DNA from: Microbacterium oxydans
Lineage (GTDB): Bacteria; Actinomycetota; Actinomycetes; Actinomycetales; Microbacteriaceae
Direction: 5' to 3'
DNA: 64,000 nt
Assembly: GCF_006540085.1 (NCBI RefSeq)
Contig: NZ_BJOG01000001.1
Span: 992,001-1,056,000 of the forward strand
Made by a program: the position numbers and the translations under genes. This document shows, in pieces, positions 50,181 through 58,169 of this stretch (positions within the stretch are counted from its first letter, which is position 1; each line of letters starts with the position of its first letter). The notes beneath the pieces are model-generated. The model saw only the letters and a program-made list of their open reading frames with translations. It was not told where the DNA came from and made no database searches.

Positions 50181-51526
50181 CGCAGGTCTTCGCGCTGCAC
50201 AGCGCCTATGGACTCGCGACCGCGGTGGCCGCGATGGATGCCGGACTGATCGACGACGAGGTCCGTGGCGAGCGCATCCTTGTGCCCTTCACCTCCTCGA
50301 CGGTGCCCGAGACCGTCACCGGGATCGCGGATGATGCGGCGCTCGGGCCGCTGCGGGCGCGGTTCGACCGCGCGGAGCCGCTGGATGAGATGCTCATGCC
50401 GCGGCATCCGCGATCCTGGGAGCCGAAGGCCGCTGATCTCCCGATGCTCGAGCGCCTGTTCGCGCGCGCGTGGGGTGTGGACCCTCGCGATCTGGAACTG
50501 TTCGTGCAGAGCCCGCAGGTGGCGCCCGCCAGGACGTTGATGGCGCTGTTCCCCCGGGCGCGGATCACGATCATCGGGGACGGGCTGATGACCTATGCGC
50601 CCATGCGGGTGCGGGTGCCCTATCCCGTCGCCGCACGCATCGAGCGAGTCGTCCATGCCGACGTCGTGCCGGGCGTCGAGCCTCTCGTGGGATCGCCGGG
50701 TGCGCGGATCGTGCCGGTGCCGCCGGCGTCGTTCGCCGCGGTCCTGCGAGAGACGGACACAGGGGGGTCTTCCCTCCCTGAGGCTTCCCCGTCGACGGTG
50801 CTCGTGCTCGGCCAGTACCTGTCGGCGCTCGGTCTGGTCTCGGTGGCCGAGGAGATCGACCTGCAGCAGCGTCTGATCGACCGTGCGGCGCAGTGGCGAC
50901 CACGGCGCATCGTGTTCAAGCCGCATCCGGGCGCGCCGCCTCTCGTGACGGCGGCCGTCGGGGCGCGAGCGAGCGAGCAGGGCATCGACTTCGTCGAGTA
51001 TCGCGGTCCGCTCGCGGCGGAGCTGCTCGCCGAACGGATCGATGCCCTGGCCGTCGTCGCCGGGTTCTCCACTGCGCTGCCGACCGTGCACACGCTCTTC
51101 GGACGCGCGATCGGGTCGGCCGGCAATGACGCGGTGCTCGCGGCACTGAAGCCGTTCGAGAACAGCAACCGGATTCCCGTGACTCTGGTGGACGCCATGA
51201 CGCGCGAGGGCTCGCCCTACGCCGACCCCGCCCGACTCCAGCTGCTGATCGACGCGGTCGGTTATGCCATGCAGCCGAAGATCGCCGGACATCTGCGGGG
51301 GCGGGCCGAGGAGCTGCTGCACGATCTCGACCCGGCCGAGCGGAATCGGTACTTCTCGCCACGAAGGCTCGCCGAGCTGCGGCTACCCGGCGCGCCGGTC
51401 GAGAACGCCGTGCGTCGTGCACTGCGACCCGCCGGAGGTGTGGGCAGGATCGAGGAGTGGCGACTGCACGCCCTCGGTGCGCGGCGGCGTGCGGGGCGCG
51501 TCTGGCGGGCGGCGCGCGGACGATGA
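50177..51526 (+). CDS. Polysialyltransferase-like glycosyltransferase
   Basis: A 449-residue protein. Residues about 130-320 carry the signatures of the POLYST family: a DG motif (IIGDGLMTYAP near 133), the HP motif (RIVFKPHPGAPP near 248) and a Ser/Thr motif (VAGFSTALPT near 296) that binds the CMP sugar. It would polymerise or transfer a sialic-acid-like sugar. It is coupled to the GT2 gene and followed by CMP-sugar synthesis genes. The family match is by motif, moderate rather than certain. Confidence 0.75.
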   Translation: MTQVFALHSAYGLATAVAAMDAGLIDDEVRGERILVPFTSSTVPETVTGIADDAALGPLRARFDRAEPLDEMLMPRHPRSWEPKAADLPMLERLFARAWGVDPRDLELFVQSPQVAPARTLMALFPRARITIIGDGLMTYAPMRVRVPYPVAARIERVVHADVVPGVEPLVGSPGARIVPVPPASFAAVLRETDTGGSSLPEASPSTVLVLGQYLSALGLVSVAEEIDLQQRLIDRAAQWRPRRIVFKPHPGAPPLVTAAVGARASEQGIDFVEYRGPLAAELLAERIDALAVVAGFSTALPTVHTLFGRAIGSAGNDAVLAALKPFENSNRIPVTLVDAMTREGSPYADPARLQLLIDAVGYAMQPKIAGHLRGRAEELLHDLDPAERNRYFSPRRLAELRLPGAPVENAVRRALRPAGGVGRIEEWRLHALGARRRAGRVWRAARGR

Positions 51527-51564
51527 TGGCGATGGCGATGGCGACGACGAGGAGGACAGGGACG

Positions 51565-52725
51565 ATGGACGAGCAGAGGCCCCTCACAGTGGCGATCATC
51601 CCGGCACGCGGCGGATCGAAGCAGGTGCCGCGCAAGAATCTGCAGCGCGTCGGCGGCGTGCCGCTGGTCGAGCGCGCCGTGCGCGCGGCCGCCCGTGCCG
51701 CGGGCATCGACCTGGTCGTGGTCTCGACCGACGATGACGAGATCGCCGCGCTGGCGACTGCCGCGGGTGCCAGAGTGGTCCGCCGCCCCGCGGAGCTCGC
51801 GGGAGACACCGCGACCTCGGAGAGCGCGATTCTGCATGTCCTCGACGCGCTCGAAGCGAGCGGCGACAGCGTCGATGTCGTGGCGTTCCTGCAGGCGACG
51901 TCGCCGTTCATCCCCAGTGATGCGCTCGCCGCCGCCGTGGAGGAGGTTCGCGCCGACCGTGCCGACAGTGTCTTCGCGGCGCATGAGACGTACGGGTTCC
52001 TGTGGCGGGAGGACGAACACGGTGAGGCTGCGGCGATCAACCACGAGGCCGCACACCGCCCGCGAAGGCAGGATCGCGAGCCCCACCACCTCGAGACCGG
52101 GGCGTTCTACGTGTTCCGGGCTTCCGGCTTCCGGGCGAGCAGACATCGCTTCTTCGGCAGGATCCGCATCGCCCCCGTGCCGGAGTGGACCGCGATCGAG
52201 ATCGACGATGCAGAGCAGCTCCGTGTCGCCCGTGCGCTCGCCGCTCTGCACGACGTGCCTGAGCCCATCCCGGTGCGCGCGGTGGTCACCGACTTCGACG
52301 GCGTGCACACGGACGACACCGCCATCATCGATGCCGACGGCGGGGAGCGCGTGCGGGTCAGTCGGGAAGACGGCATGGGTGTCGCGCTCCTGCGTCGGGC
52401 CGGTGTGCCGCTGCTGATCCTGTCGACCGAGGTCAACCCGGTGGTGCGTGCTCGTGCAGACAAGCTCAGGGTGCCCGTGCTGCACGGCATCGACGACAAG
52501 GAGAGCGCACTGCGCGCCTGGTCGCGCGAGAACGGGGTGCCGCTCGCCGACATCGCGTATCTCGGCAACGACGTCAACGACCTGCCGGCCTTGCGGATCG
52601 TGGGGTGGCCGGTCGCGGTCGCGAACGCGCACCCGCTGGTGATCGAAGAGGCTCGTGTCGTCCTGCGCCGCCGGGGCGGAGAGGGCGCCGTGCGCGAGCT
52701 GATCGAACGGGTGTTGTCGAGCTGA
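51565..52725 (+). CDS. CMP-nonulosonate synthetase fused to a KdsC-like HAD phosphatase
   Basis: A 386-residue two-domain protein. Residues about 8-230 are an acylneuraminate cytidylyltransferase: AIIPARGGSKQVPRKNLQ for CTP binding, then SESAILHVLDAL and LQATSPF. Residues about 240-386 are a KdsC-type HAD domain with an intact DFDGVHTDD motif and GNDVNDLPAL. Such a phosphatase removes the 9-phosphate from Neu5Ac-9-P or Kdn-9-P, so one protein would dephosphorylate and activate the sugar. ATG 51565 follows GAGGAGG. The exact sugar is unknown. Confidence 0.87.
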   Translation: MDEQRPLTVAIIPARGGSKQVPRKNLQRVGGVPLVERAVRAAARAAGIDLVVVSTDDDEIAALATAAGARVVRRPAELAGDTATSESAILHVLDALEASGDSVDVVAFLQATSPFIPSDALAAAVEEVRADRADSVFAAHETYGFLWREDEHGEAAAINHEAAHRPRRQDREPHHLETGAFYVFRASGFRASRHRFFGRIRIAPVPEWTAIEIDDAEQLRVARALAALHDVPEPIPVRAVVTDFDGVHTDDTAIIDADGGERVRVSREDGMGVALLRRAGVPLLILSTEVNPVVRARADKLRVPVLHGIDDKESALRAWSRENGVPLADIAYLGNDVNDLPALRIVGWPVAVANAHPLVIEEARVVLRRRGGEGAVRELIERVLSS

Positions 52726-52750
52726 CCTATGCCGGTAACCCGGCGGTCTC

Positions 52751-52811
52751 CCGGTGTTCATCCTCGGCCCGTAGTCAGGAGGGAGCGGTTGCACCAACGC
52801 TCGAACACCGG
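52751..52811 (+). other. Hairpin that can cover the ribosome binding site of the NeuB-type gene
   Basis: CCGGTGTTC (52751-52759) pairs with GAACACCGG (52803-52811), whose last bases belong to the GGAGG of the next gene. Inside lies a second stem (GAGCG and GTTG pairing with CAACGCTC, about 52791-52802). Folding would hide the Shine-Dalgarno sequence. This may set the level of the synthase relative to the genes upstream. Confidence 0.45.
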
Positions 52812-52818
52812 AGGAATC

Positions 52819-53691
52819 ATGACTGTCAGCATCGGCTCGCGAGTGATCGGCGGCGGTCGTCCGGCCTACGTCATCGCGGAGATCGGCCTCAATCACAACG
52901 GCGACGTCGACATCGCGAAGAAGCTCATCGACGTCGCGGCTCGGGCCGGCGCCGACGCGGTGAAGTTCCAGAAGCGGACTCCGGAGATCTCGACTCCTGA
53001 GCACATGCGCGACGTCCCCCGCGAGACGCCCTGGGGTGTGATGAGCTACCTCGACTACCGCCGGCGGGTCGAGTTCGGTCGTGAGGAGTACATCGAGATC
53101 GGCGACTACGCGACCATGCGCGGTCTGGACTGGTTCGCCTCTCCCTGGGACGTGCCCAGCGTCGAGTTCCTGGAGGATCTCAACGTCGTGGCGCACAAGG
53201 TCGCGTCGGCCAGTCTCACCGACACCGAGCTGCTGATCGCGTTGCGGGAGACCGGCAAACCCGTGATCCTCTCCACCGGCATGTCGACCATCGAGCAGAT
53301 CGACCGAGCGCTGGAGACCCTCGGCACCGATCGCGTGGTGCTCATGCACGCGACCTCGACCTACCCGCTGGAGCCCGAGGAGGCGAACCTGCGGGTGATC
53401 GCCACGCTGCGCGACCGCTACCCCGGCGTGCCCGTCGGCTACTCGGGCCACGAGCGCGGGCTGCAGATCTCGCTCGCTGCAGTGGCCATAGGAGCCGTCG
53501 CGGTCGAGCGGCACATCACGCTCGACCGCACGATGTGGGGGTCCGACCACGCGGCATCGCTCGAGCCGACGGGGCTGGAGCACCTCGTGCGCGATATCCG
53601 GGTGATCGAGCGCGCGACCGGCGACGGGGTCAAGCGGGTGTTCGACAGTGAGCGTGCGCCGATGGCGAAGCTGCGCCGCGTGCCGGCATGA
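52819..53691 (+). CDS. NeuB-type N-acylneuraminate (nonulosonate) synthase, no SAF domain
   Basis: A 290-residue enzyme that condenses phosphoenolpyruvate with a mannosamine or mannose derivative. The TIM barrel is complete: YVIAEIGLNHNGDVDIAKKLI, DAVKFQKRTPEI, KVASASLTDTELL, STGMSTIEQI and GYSGHERGLQIS. The usual C-terminal antifreeze-like SAF domain of about 60 residues, which closes the active site in the dimer of meningococcal NeuB, is absent; the protein ends right after the barrel. Together with the phosphatase-fused synthetase this suggests the 9-phosphate version. ATG 52819 follows GGAGG, and the stop overlaps the next gene by 4 nt. Confidence 0.88.
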   Translation: MTVSIGSRVIGGGRPAYVIAEIGLNHNGDVDIAKKLIDVAARAGADAVKFQKRTPEISTPEHMRDVPRETPWGVMSYLDYRRRVEFGREEYIEIGDYATMRGLDWFASPWDVPSVEFLEDLNVVAHKVASASLTDTELLIALRETGKPVILSTGMSTIEQIDRALETLGTDRVVLMHATSTYPLEPEEANLRVIATLRDRYPGVPVGYSGHERGLQISLAAVAIGAVAVERHITLDRTMWGSDHAASLEPTGLEHLVRDIRVIERATGDGVKRVFDSERAPMAKLRRVPA

Positions 53692-55097
53692 CGGTAACCA
53701 GCGGCATCCGCGTCGTCGCCATCGCGGACGCCGACTCGTTCGTGAAGTGGGCCGCCTCCCTTCTCGGTTCCGTGCCCGGTGTGCGCCCTCACCTGCTGCT
53801 CGTGCGCACACCGCTCACGGCCAGCGCCGAGCAGCAGCGCACGGCTCTCGCCGGCACGACGCTCGGGCCGGATGACGTCACCCGCATCGGGTTCGCGCAG
53901 ACGGAGGGCTGGCTGGCCGAACAGCGCCCGGACGTGGTCCTGCTCGCGGGGCGTGGACCGTTCGTGCGGCTGATGGGGCGCGTGATCGACACGTTGGAGC
54001 ATCGGCCGGTCACGGTCTCGGGGCTGCCCGGTATGGCGATCCCCGCCCAGCGCGGGGCGCTCGACTATCGCCGCCACACCGACCTGCTGGTGGTGCACTC
54101 CCACCGCGAGGTGCGTGCCTTCGAAGAGCTCGGGCGCCGGATCGGGGTGCGGACGCCCGTGGCGCTCGCGACCCTTCCGTTCGCCCGGCGACGGCAGCGG
54201 ATGCTGCGCTCGGAACGACTCGCCGTCGATGCGGCGGCGGCGTGGGGCAGCGGTTTCGCGGCGCTGGGCGCCGGTGTCGCGGTCGCCGAACGCCCCCCGC
54301 GGACCGCTCCGGTCAAGCCGCCGGCCACGGACATCGTCTTCGCCGCGCAGGCCCTCGTCCCCCTCGCGAAAGACCAGCGCGCCGAGATCGCGGCCATGCT
54401 CGTGCGCGCGGCCGAGGCCGAGCCGGGCCGCCGGGTGGTGGTGAAGCTGCGGTCGCGGCCGGGGGAATCCGAGACGCACCTCGAGCGCGAGCCGTACGCG
54501 GGGTTGCTGCCGTCGCGCCTTCCGGAGAACCTCGTCTTCTCCTACGACTCGATGAGCACGGCGCTCGACACGGCCGCGGGCCTCGTCACGGTGAGCTCCA
54601 CCGCCGCGATCGAGGCCACGGCTCTCGGTGTGCCCGTGATCGCCCTGGATGCGTTCGGTGTGAGCAAGAGTCTGCTGAACACGGTGTTCGTGGGAAGTGG
54701 GCTGCTCGGCGGTCGCAGCGAGGTCGTGGCGGGGCGCTTCCGGCATCCGCACCCCGACTGGCTGCGCGACAACTACTTCCATCCCGAGAACGAGTCGACG
54801 TGGTGGGAGCGTGTCGAGCAGCTCGTGGCGCTTCGGCGCTCCGGGGCACTGCCTGCGCGGCGGGTGCCGGCGGCACGAGGCGGATCGCTGCACGAGGCCT
54901 GGCACCGGGCGAGCGTGCTCGGGGTCGAAGATCGCACGGTGCGGGGCTCGGTGGCGCTCGCGGTGGGCGCCCCGGCGACGCGAGCGCTCGGTGTGCTTCG
55001 ACGGCGCAGGACACCTGCGGATGGCGGGACCTGGTCGGACGCCTCGACCGACTACACGCTCGAGCCGAACCCGTTCGACGACTCCCTCCGGCGCTGA
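53688..55097 (+). CDS. Putative glycosyltransferase (DUF6716 type)
   Basis: A 469-residue protein. The IRVVAIADADSFVKWAASLLG start, the DVVLLAGRGPFVRLM block and the TVSSTAAIEATALGVPVIALD block match the DUF6716 putative glycosyltransferases found with CMP-sialate genes in actinobacteria. The second half has a GT-B-like nucleotide-sugar fold (VVVKLRSRPGESETHLE). It is the last gene of the nonulosonate operon, coupled to the synthase by 4 nt. Specificity unknown. Confidence 0.8.
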   Translation: MTVTSGIRVVAIADADSFVKWAASLLGSVPGVRPHLLLVRTPLTASAEQQRTALAGTTLGPDDVTRIGFAQTEGWLAEQRPDVVLLAGRGPFVRLMGRVIDTLEHRPVTVSGLPGMAIPAQRGALDYRRHTDLLVVHSHREVRAFEELGRRIGVRTPVALATLPFARRRQRMLRSERLAVDAAAAWGSGFAALGAGVAVAERPPRTAPVKPPATDIVFAAQALVPLAKDQRAEIAAMLVRAAEAEPGRRVVVKLRSRPGESETHLEREPYAGLLPSRLPENLVFSYDSMSTALDTAAGLVTVSSTAAIEATALGVPVIALDAFGVSKSLLNTVFVGSGLLGGRSEVVAGRFRHPHPDWLRDNYFHPENESTWWERVEQLVALRRSGALPARRVPAARGGSLHEAWHRASVLGVEDRTVRGSVALAVGAPATRALGVLRRRRTPADGGTWSDASTDYTLEPNPFDDSLRR

Positions 55098-55114
55098 GTC
55101 TTCTGCCCGCGGCT

Positions 55115-55209
55115 GCCGCGGCCAAAACCCAGACCGAACGTGATGTGTGCGGTGTGTCGAGGCTGGACACGCCGATGGTGCGCCGCGGCGTCTGGGTTTC
55201 GGCCGCGGC
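55115..55209. terminator. Imperfect 20-bp inverted repeat after the nonulosonate operon
   Basis: GCCGCGGCCAAAACCCAGAC (55115-55134) and its inverse at 55190-55209 match in 19 of 20 positions, spaced 55 nt. Inside lies a second inverted repeat (GGTGTGTC and GACACGCC, 55151-55172, one mismatch). Together they form a long hairpin 17 nt past the last gene, so it is probably the operon terminator. The 20-bp arms are longer than needed and could also mark an old mobile element or dispersed repeat. Confidence 0.5.
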
Positions 55210-55289
55210 GTGTCATCCGCGGACTCATAGTGTTATCCCAGGCAACGGTCCTGGCGGGTCAGATCACGGCCGGGTAACGTCATTCCCAT

Positions 55290-55365
55290 CGCGGCGATCC
55301 GGGCGGTCCCGGGCCTCAGCTCATACCTGATGGCGTTGCGGGTTCGACTCCCGCCGTCGCGTCCA
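55290..55365 (+). tRNA. tRNA-like gene with CAT anticodon and encoded CCA
   Basis: Exactly 76 nt. The acceptor stem CGCGGCG/CGTCGCG pairs 7/7 with one G-U. The T arm is perfect (GCGGG, TTCGACT, CCCGC, with T54, T55, C56 and A58). An anticodon loop CTCATAC with T33, CAT and A37 stands on TCAG/CTGA, and the 3' end is TCCA with discriminator T. The D arm is abnormal: position 8 is A, G18/G19 are only loosely placed and A14 and A21 are missing. The anticodon stem carries a mismatch or bulge. It may be an unusual tRNA-Met/Ile2-type RNA or a decayed one. It lies between convergent genes, 45 nt past the SIP gene end. Confidence 0.5.
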
Positions 55366-55410
55366 CTCCAGAAGGTTCGGCGCAGCCTCGCGTCCGCTGA
55401 GATGCCGTCG

Positions 55411-56301
55411 TCACAACCCGAGCTGGTCCAAGCGCTCCTCGAAACGCACCTGCACGTCCTCGGGCTCGTCGTCCTCGGACTCGGCCCAGATCGCATCCAG
55501 CTCCTGCTGCACCGACTCGGGCAGCGCGGCGAACTTCTCGTCCCACGCAGCGACCGGCGTCCAGTAGCCGACAACCTTGAAGCGGGTCGCGGGCAGGCCG
55601 AGCTCCTTGCGCAGATACTTGCGCACTTCGCGCAGCGCGACGGTCTCGCCGGCCACCCACACATAGCCCTCATCGAGGGGGAGCCGGTCGTCGACGATGC
55701 CGCGCACGAGCGGGCCGAGTGCGCTGGGGCCGTGACCGTTGCCGCCGACCACCCAGGTGACCTCGACATCCGCCCCCGCCTCCAGACCTATGCGGTCCGA
55801 CTCGCTCGGCACTTCGAGCACGACCCGCGTGCGCACGCCCCGAGGTGCTTCGGCGATGATGCGCGCCACGGCCGGAAGCCCGGTGAGGTCGGCGACGAGC
55901 ACCTGCCACGTGATGCCCTCCGGCGGCGAGTACAGGCCGGTGGGGGAGTTCAGCCCGAGCACATGACCCGGCTGCGCGCGGGCGGCCCAGGGACCGGCGA
56001 CACCCGCCTCGTGGATCACGAAGTCGATGTCGAGCTCACCGGCGTCCGGGCGCACTCCGCTGATCGTGTAGGTGCGCATCGGTGCCTCTGGCGCTCCCTC
56101 CGGTGTCTCCCACCAGTCGCCCGCGGGCACCGGCAGCGAGACATCCATCGGGTCGTCGCCGTGTGGGAAGAAGACCCGCACGTACTCGTCGCCGATGCCG
56201 GTGCTGAGGAACTCGGCGACGCCCTCGCCGCCGAGCGTGACGCGGACCAGGGTCGGCGTGAGGGTGGTGGTGCTGCTGACGATGCCGCGGTGGATGCTCA
56301 C
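55411..56301 (-). CDS. Siderophore-interacting protein (FAD/NAD(P)H ferric-siderophore reductase)
   Basis: A 296-residue SIP-family flavoprotein. The N-terminal FAD domain shows the PMRTYTISGVRPDAGELDIDFVIHE motif, followed by the NADPH-binding SIP domain (VLVADLTGLPAVARIIAEAP, VVGGNGHGPSALG, VWVAGETVALREVRKYLRKELG). It reduces ferric siderophore to release iron. GTG 56299-56301 overlaps the stop of the ABC gene, and it is the last gene of the iron operon. Confidence 0.92.
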   Translation of the reverse strand: MSIHRGIVSSTTTLTPTLVRVTLGGEGVAEFLSTGIGDEYVRVFFPHGDDPMDVSLPVPAGDWWETPEGAPEAPMRTYTISGVRPDAGELDIDFVIHEAGVAGPWAARAQPGHVLGLNSPTGLYSPPEGITWQVLVADLTGLPAVARIIAEAPRGVRTRVVLEVPSESDRIGLEAGADVEVTWVVGGNGHGPSALGPLVRGIVDDRLPLDEGYVWVAGETVALREVRKYLRKELGLPATRFKVVGYWTPVAAWDEKFAALPESVQQELDAIWAESEDDEPEDVQVRFEERLDQLGL

Positions 56302-58169
56302 GGAGTCTCCGTCTCTGTGGTGGGGGTGGTCTCTGTGGTGGGGGTGGTCTCTTCGGCGGGGGTGGTGTCTGTGGCGGGGGAGAGACCGGTCGGGTTCGCT
56401 GTCGCGACTGAGGCGCGAGTCTGCGCCAGCCAGGAGTCGCGATAGAGCCCGTCGGTGGCGAGGAGCTCCTCATGCGTGCCGCGCTGCGTAGCCCTGCCAT
56501 CGGCGAACACGACGATCTGCTCGGCGGTGACGGCCTGCTGCAGCCGGTGCGCGATGAGCAGAGCGGTGCGTCCTTCGCGCAGCACGGCGATCGCCTCTTC
56601 CACGGCTTCTCGATGGTGGAGCCCGACGTCGGCGGTGGCCTCGTCGAGGATCACGATGTCCGGGTCGGCGAGGAAGGCCCGTGCGACGGCGAGCTGCTGG
56701 ATGCGTCCCTCGTCCAAGGGCACGACAGCCTCCTCGGAAGGCTCCACGTTCTCGCGGACCATGGCATCGACGGCCCACTGCGCTCCGACAGCCTGCAGCG
56801 CCGCGATCATCTCGTCGTCGCTCGCCTCCGGAGCGATGAGCCTCAGATTGTCGGCGATCGTGCCCCGGAAGTGATGCAGCTCCTGCGACAGGTAGTACGG
56901 GGCCGACGTGCGGGAGGCGAGGTGCACGCTGCCAGAGGTCGGTGGGTGGTGGCCGGCGACCACGCGCGCGAGTGTGCTCTTGCCCGACCCCGAAGTGCCC
57001 ACCAGCGCCGCCGTGGTGCCCGGCTCGACCCGCAGGTTCACGTCGTGGATCCCCCGGCCGGTGGTCGGATAGCGGAACGTCACGTCGCGCACCTCGATCC
57101 CCGCTGATGACGCTGATTCCTCCGATGCCCGTGCTGCCGCGTCCGCTCGCCGATCCGAGGCGATAGTCGACGGCGCGAGGTCGATCACGCCGACGAGTCG
57201 CGCCAGGCCGATGGTCGCGCGTTGGATGTCGTCGAGTCCGAAGATCAACTGCCCCACGGGACCGAACAGACGGTGGAACAGCAGCGCTGCGGTGGTGACG
57301 GCGCCCACCGTGACCGCGCCGGCCGACTGCAGCAGGAACCCGGTGCCGAGGATCGCGGCGAGGCCGACGAGCTCGCCGCCGTTGATCCAGCGGAACAGCC
57401 GGTTGGTCACTCGCACGCCCTCGATCTGCTTCCGGATCGAGGCCTCTGCGCGCTCTCGCACCCGCTCCAGCGCCGGCTCCTGCTCGTTGAACGCGGTGAG
57501 CGTCTCGATACCTTCGACCGCATCGAGTACGGCCTGACTGCGCGCGGCTTCGCGCACCCGCACTTCGCGGAACACGACGCGCGACCTGCGGAGGAACGCC
57601 CGGGTGCCGAGCACGTAGAACGGTGCGGAGGCGAGTCCGGCGAGGGCGAGCCGGGGATCGAGCGCGGTCAGTGCGAACACCGACACGGCGATCGCGAATG
57701 CGGCGGACAGCAGGGTCGGGGCCACGTTCCCTCCGGCCTCGGCCACCGCATCGACATCGCCGGTCACGCGGGAGAGCAGGTCGGCGCTCTCGCCGTCGTC
57801 GACCGTGCTCACCGGAAGACTCATCGCCGAGGCGAACACGTCCTCGCGCAGTGCCGCGAGCATGTCCTGCACCAGACCGGTGAGCACCCGCACGGCCCAC
57901 AGCATCACCACGGCCGCACCGATGGCGCCCAGTCCCGCTCCGACGACCCAGCCGGCGATGCTCGCGAAGCCTGCGTCTGACGAGACGGCATCGACGATGC
58001 GGCCCAGGCAGGCGGGCATCACGATTCCGAGGACGGAGGCCGCGAGGAAGAGCGCGGCGACGGCTGCCGTGCGGCCGGGATGCCGGCGCAGAAGCGCACC
58101 GATGACGGCCCGTACCCGAGCGCTGGAGGCGATCGGCAGCAGAGGGGAGGTCGAGACCGGGTCACCCAT
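56298..58169 (-). CDS. ABC transporter half (membrane domain plus ATPase) with degenerate signature
   Basis: A 623-residue exporter-fold ABC protein: six membrane segments in about 15-320, ATPase in about 360-590, then a Thr/Pro/Glu tail. Walker A (LVGTSGSGKST near 395), the DEAT Walker B/Glu and the switch His (LLIAHRL) are intact. The signature LSGGQ is replaced by LDEGR near 484. Its partner at 58162 has the opposite defects, so the two must form one heterodimer with a single good ATP site. With the SIP gene next to it, this resembles a split IrtAB iron-siderophore transporter; export is the alternative. Confidence 0.85.
   Translation of the reverse strand: MGDPVSTSPLLPIASSARVRAVIGALLRRHPGRTAAVAALFLAASVLGIVMPACLGRIVDAVSSDAGFASIAGWVVGAGLGAIGAAVVMLWAVRVLTGLVQDMLAALREDVFASAMSLPVSTVDDGESADLLSRVTGDVDAVAEAGGNVAPTLLSAAFAIAVSVFALTALDPRLALAGLASAPFYVLGTRAFLRRSRVVFREVRVREAARSQAVLDAVEGIETLTAFNEQEPALERVRERAEASIRKQIEGVRVTNRLFRWINGGELVGLAAILGTGFLLQSAGAVTVGAVTTAALLFHRLFGPVGQLIFGLDDIQRATIGLARLVGVIDLAPSTIASDRRADAAARASEESASSAGIEVRDVTFRYPTTGRGIHDVNLRVEPGTTAALVGTSGSGKSTLARVVAGHHPPTSGSVHLASRTSAPYYLSQELHHFRGTIADNLRLIAPEASDDEMIAALQAVGAQWAVDAMVRENVEPSEEAVVPLDEGRIQQLAVARAFLADPDIVILDEATADVGLHHREAVEEAIAVLREGRTALLIAHRLQQAVTAEQIVVFADGRATQRGTHEELLATDGLYRDSWLAQTRASVATANPTGLSPATDTTPAEETTPTTETTPTTETETP
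56311..56382. repeat. 18-bp coding repeats in the ABC transporter tail
   Basis: GTCTCTGTGGTGGGGGTG occurs exactly at 56311-56328 and 56329-56346, followed by two diverged copies up to about 56382. On the coding (minus) strand they spell Thr/Pro/Glu repeats (TTPTTE) at the C-terminus. Being in frame and next to the stop and the SIP start, the number of copies can vary without harm. Confidence 0.8.

Noticed and set aside
55290..55365. The tRNA-like gene as an attachment site of an integrated element
   Set aside because: No integrase, no flanking direct repeat of the tRNA 3' end and no phage genes are visible.
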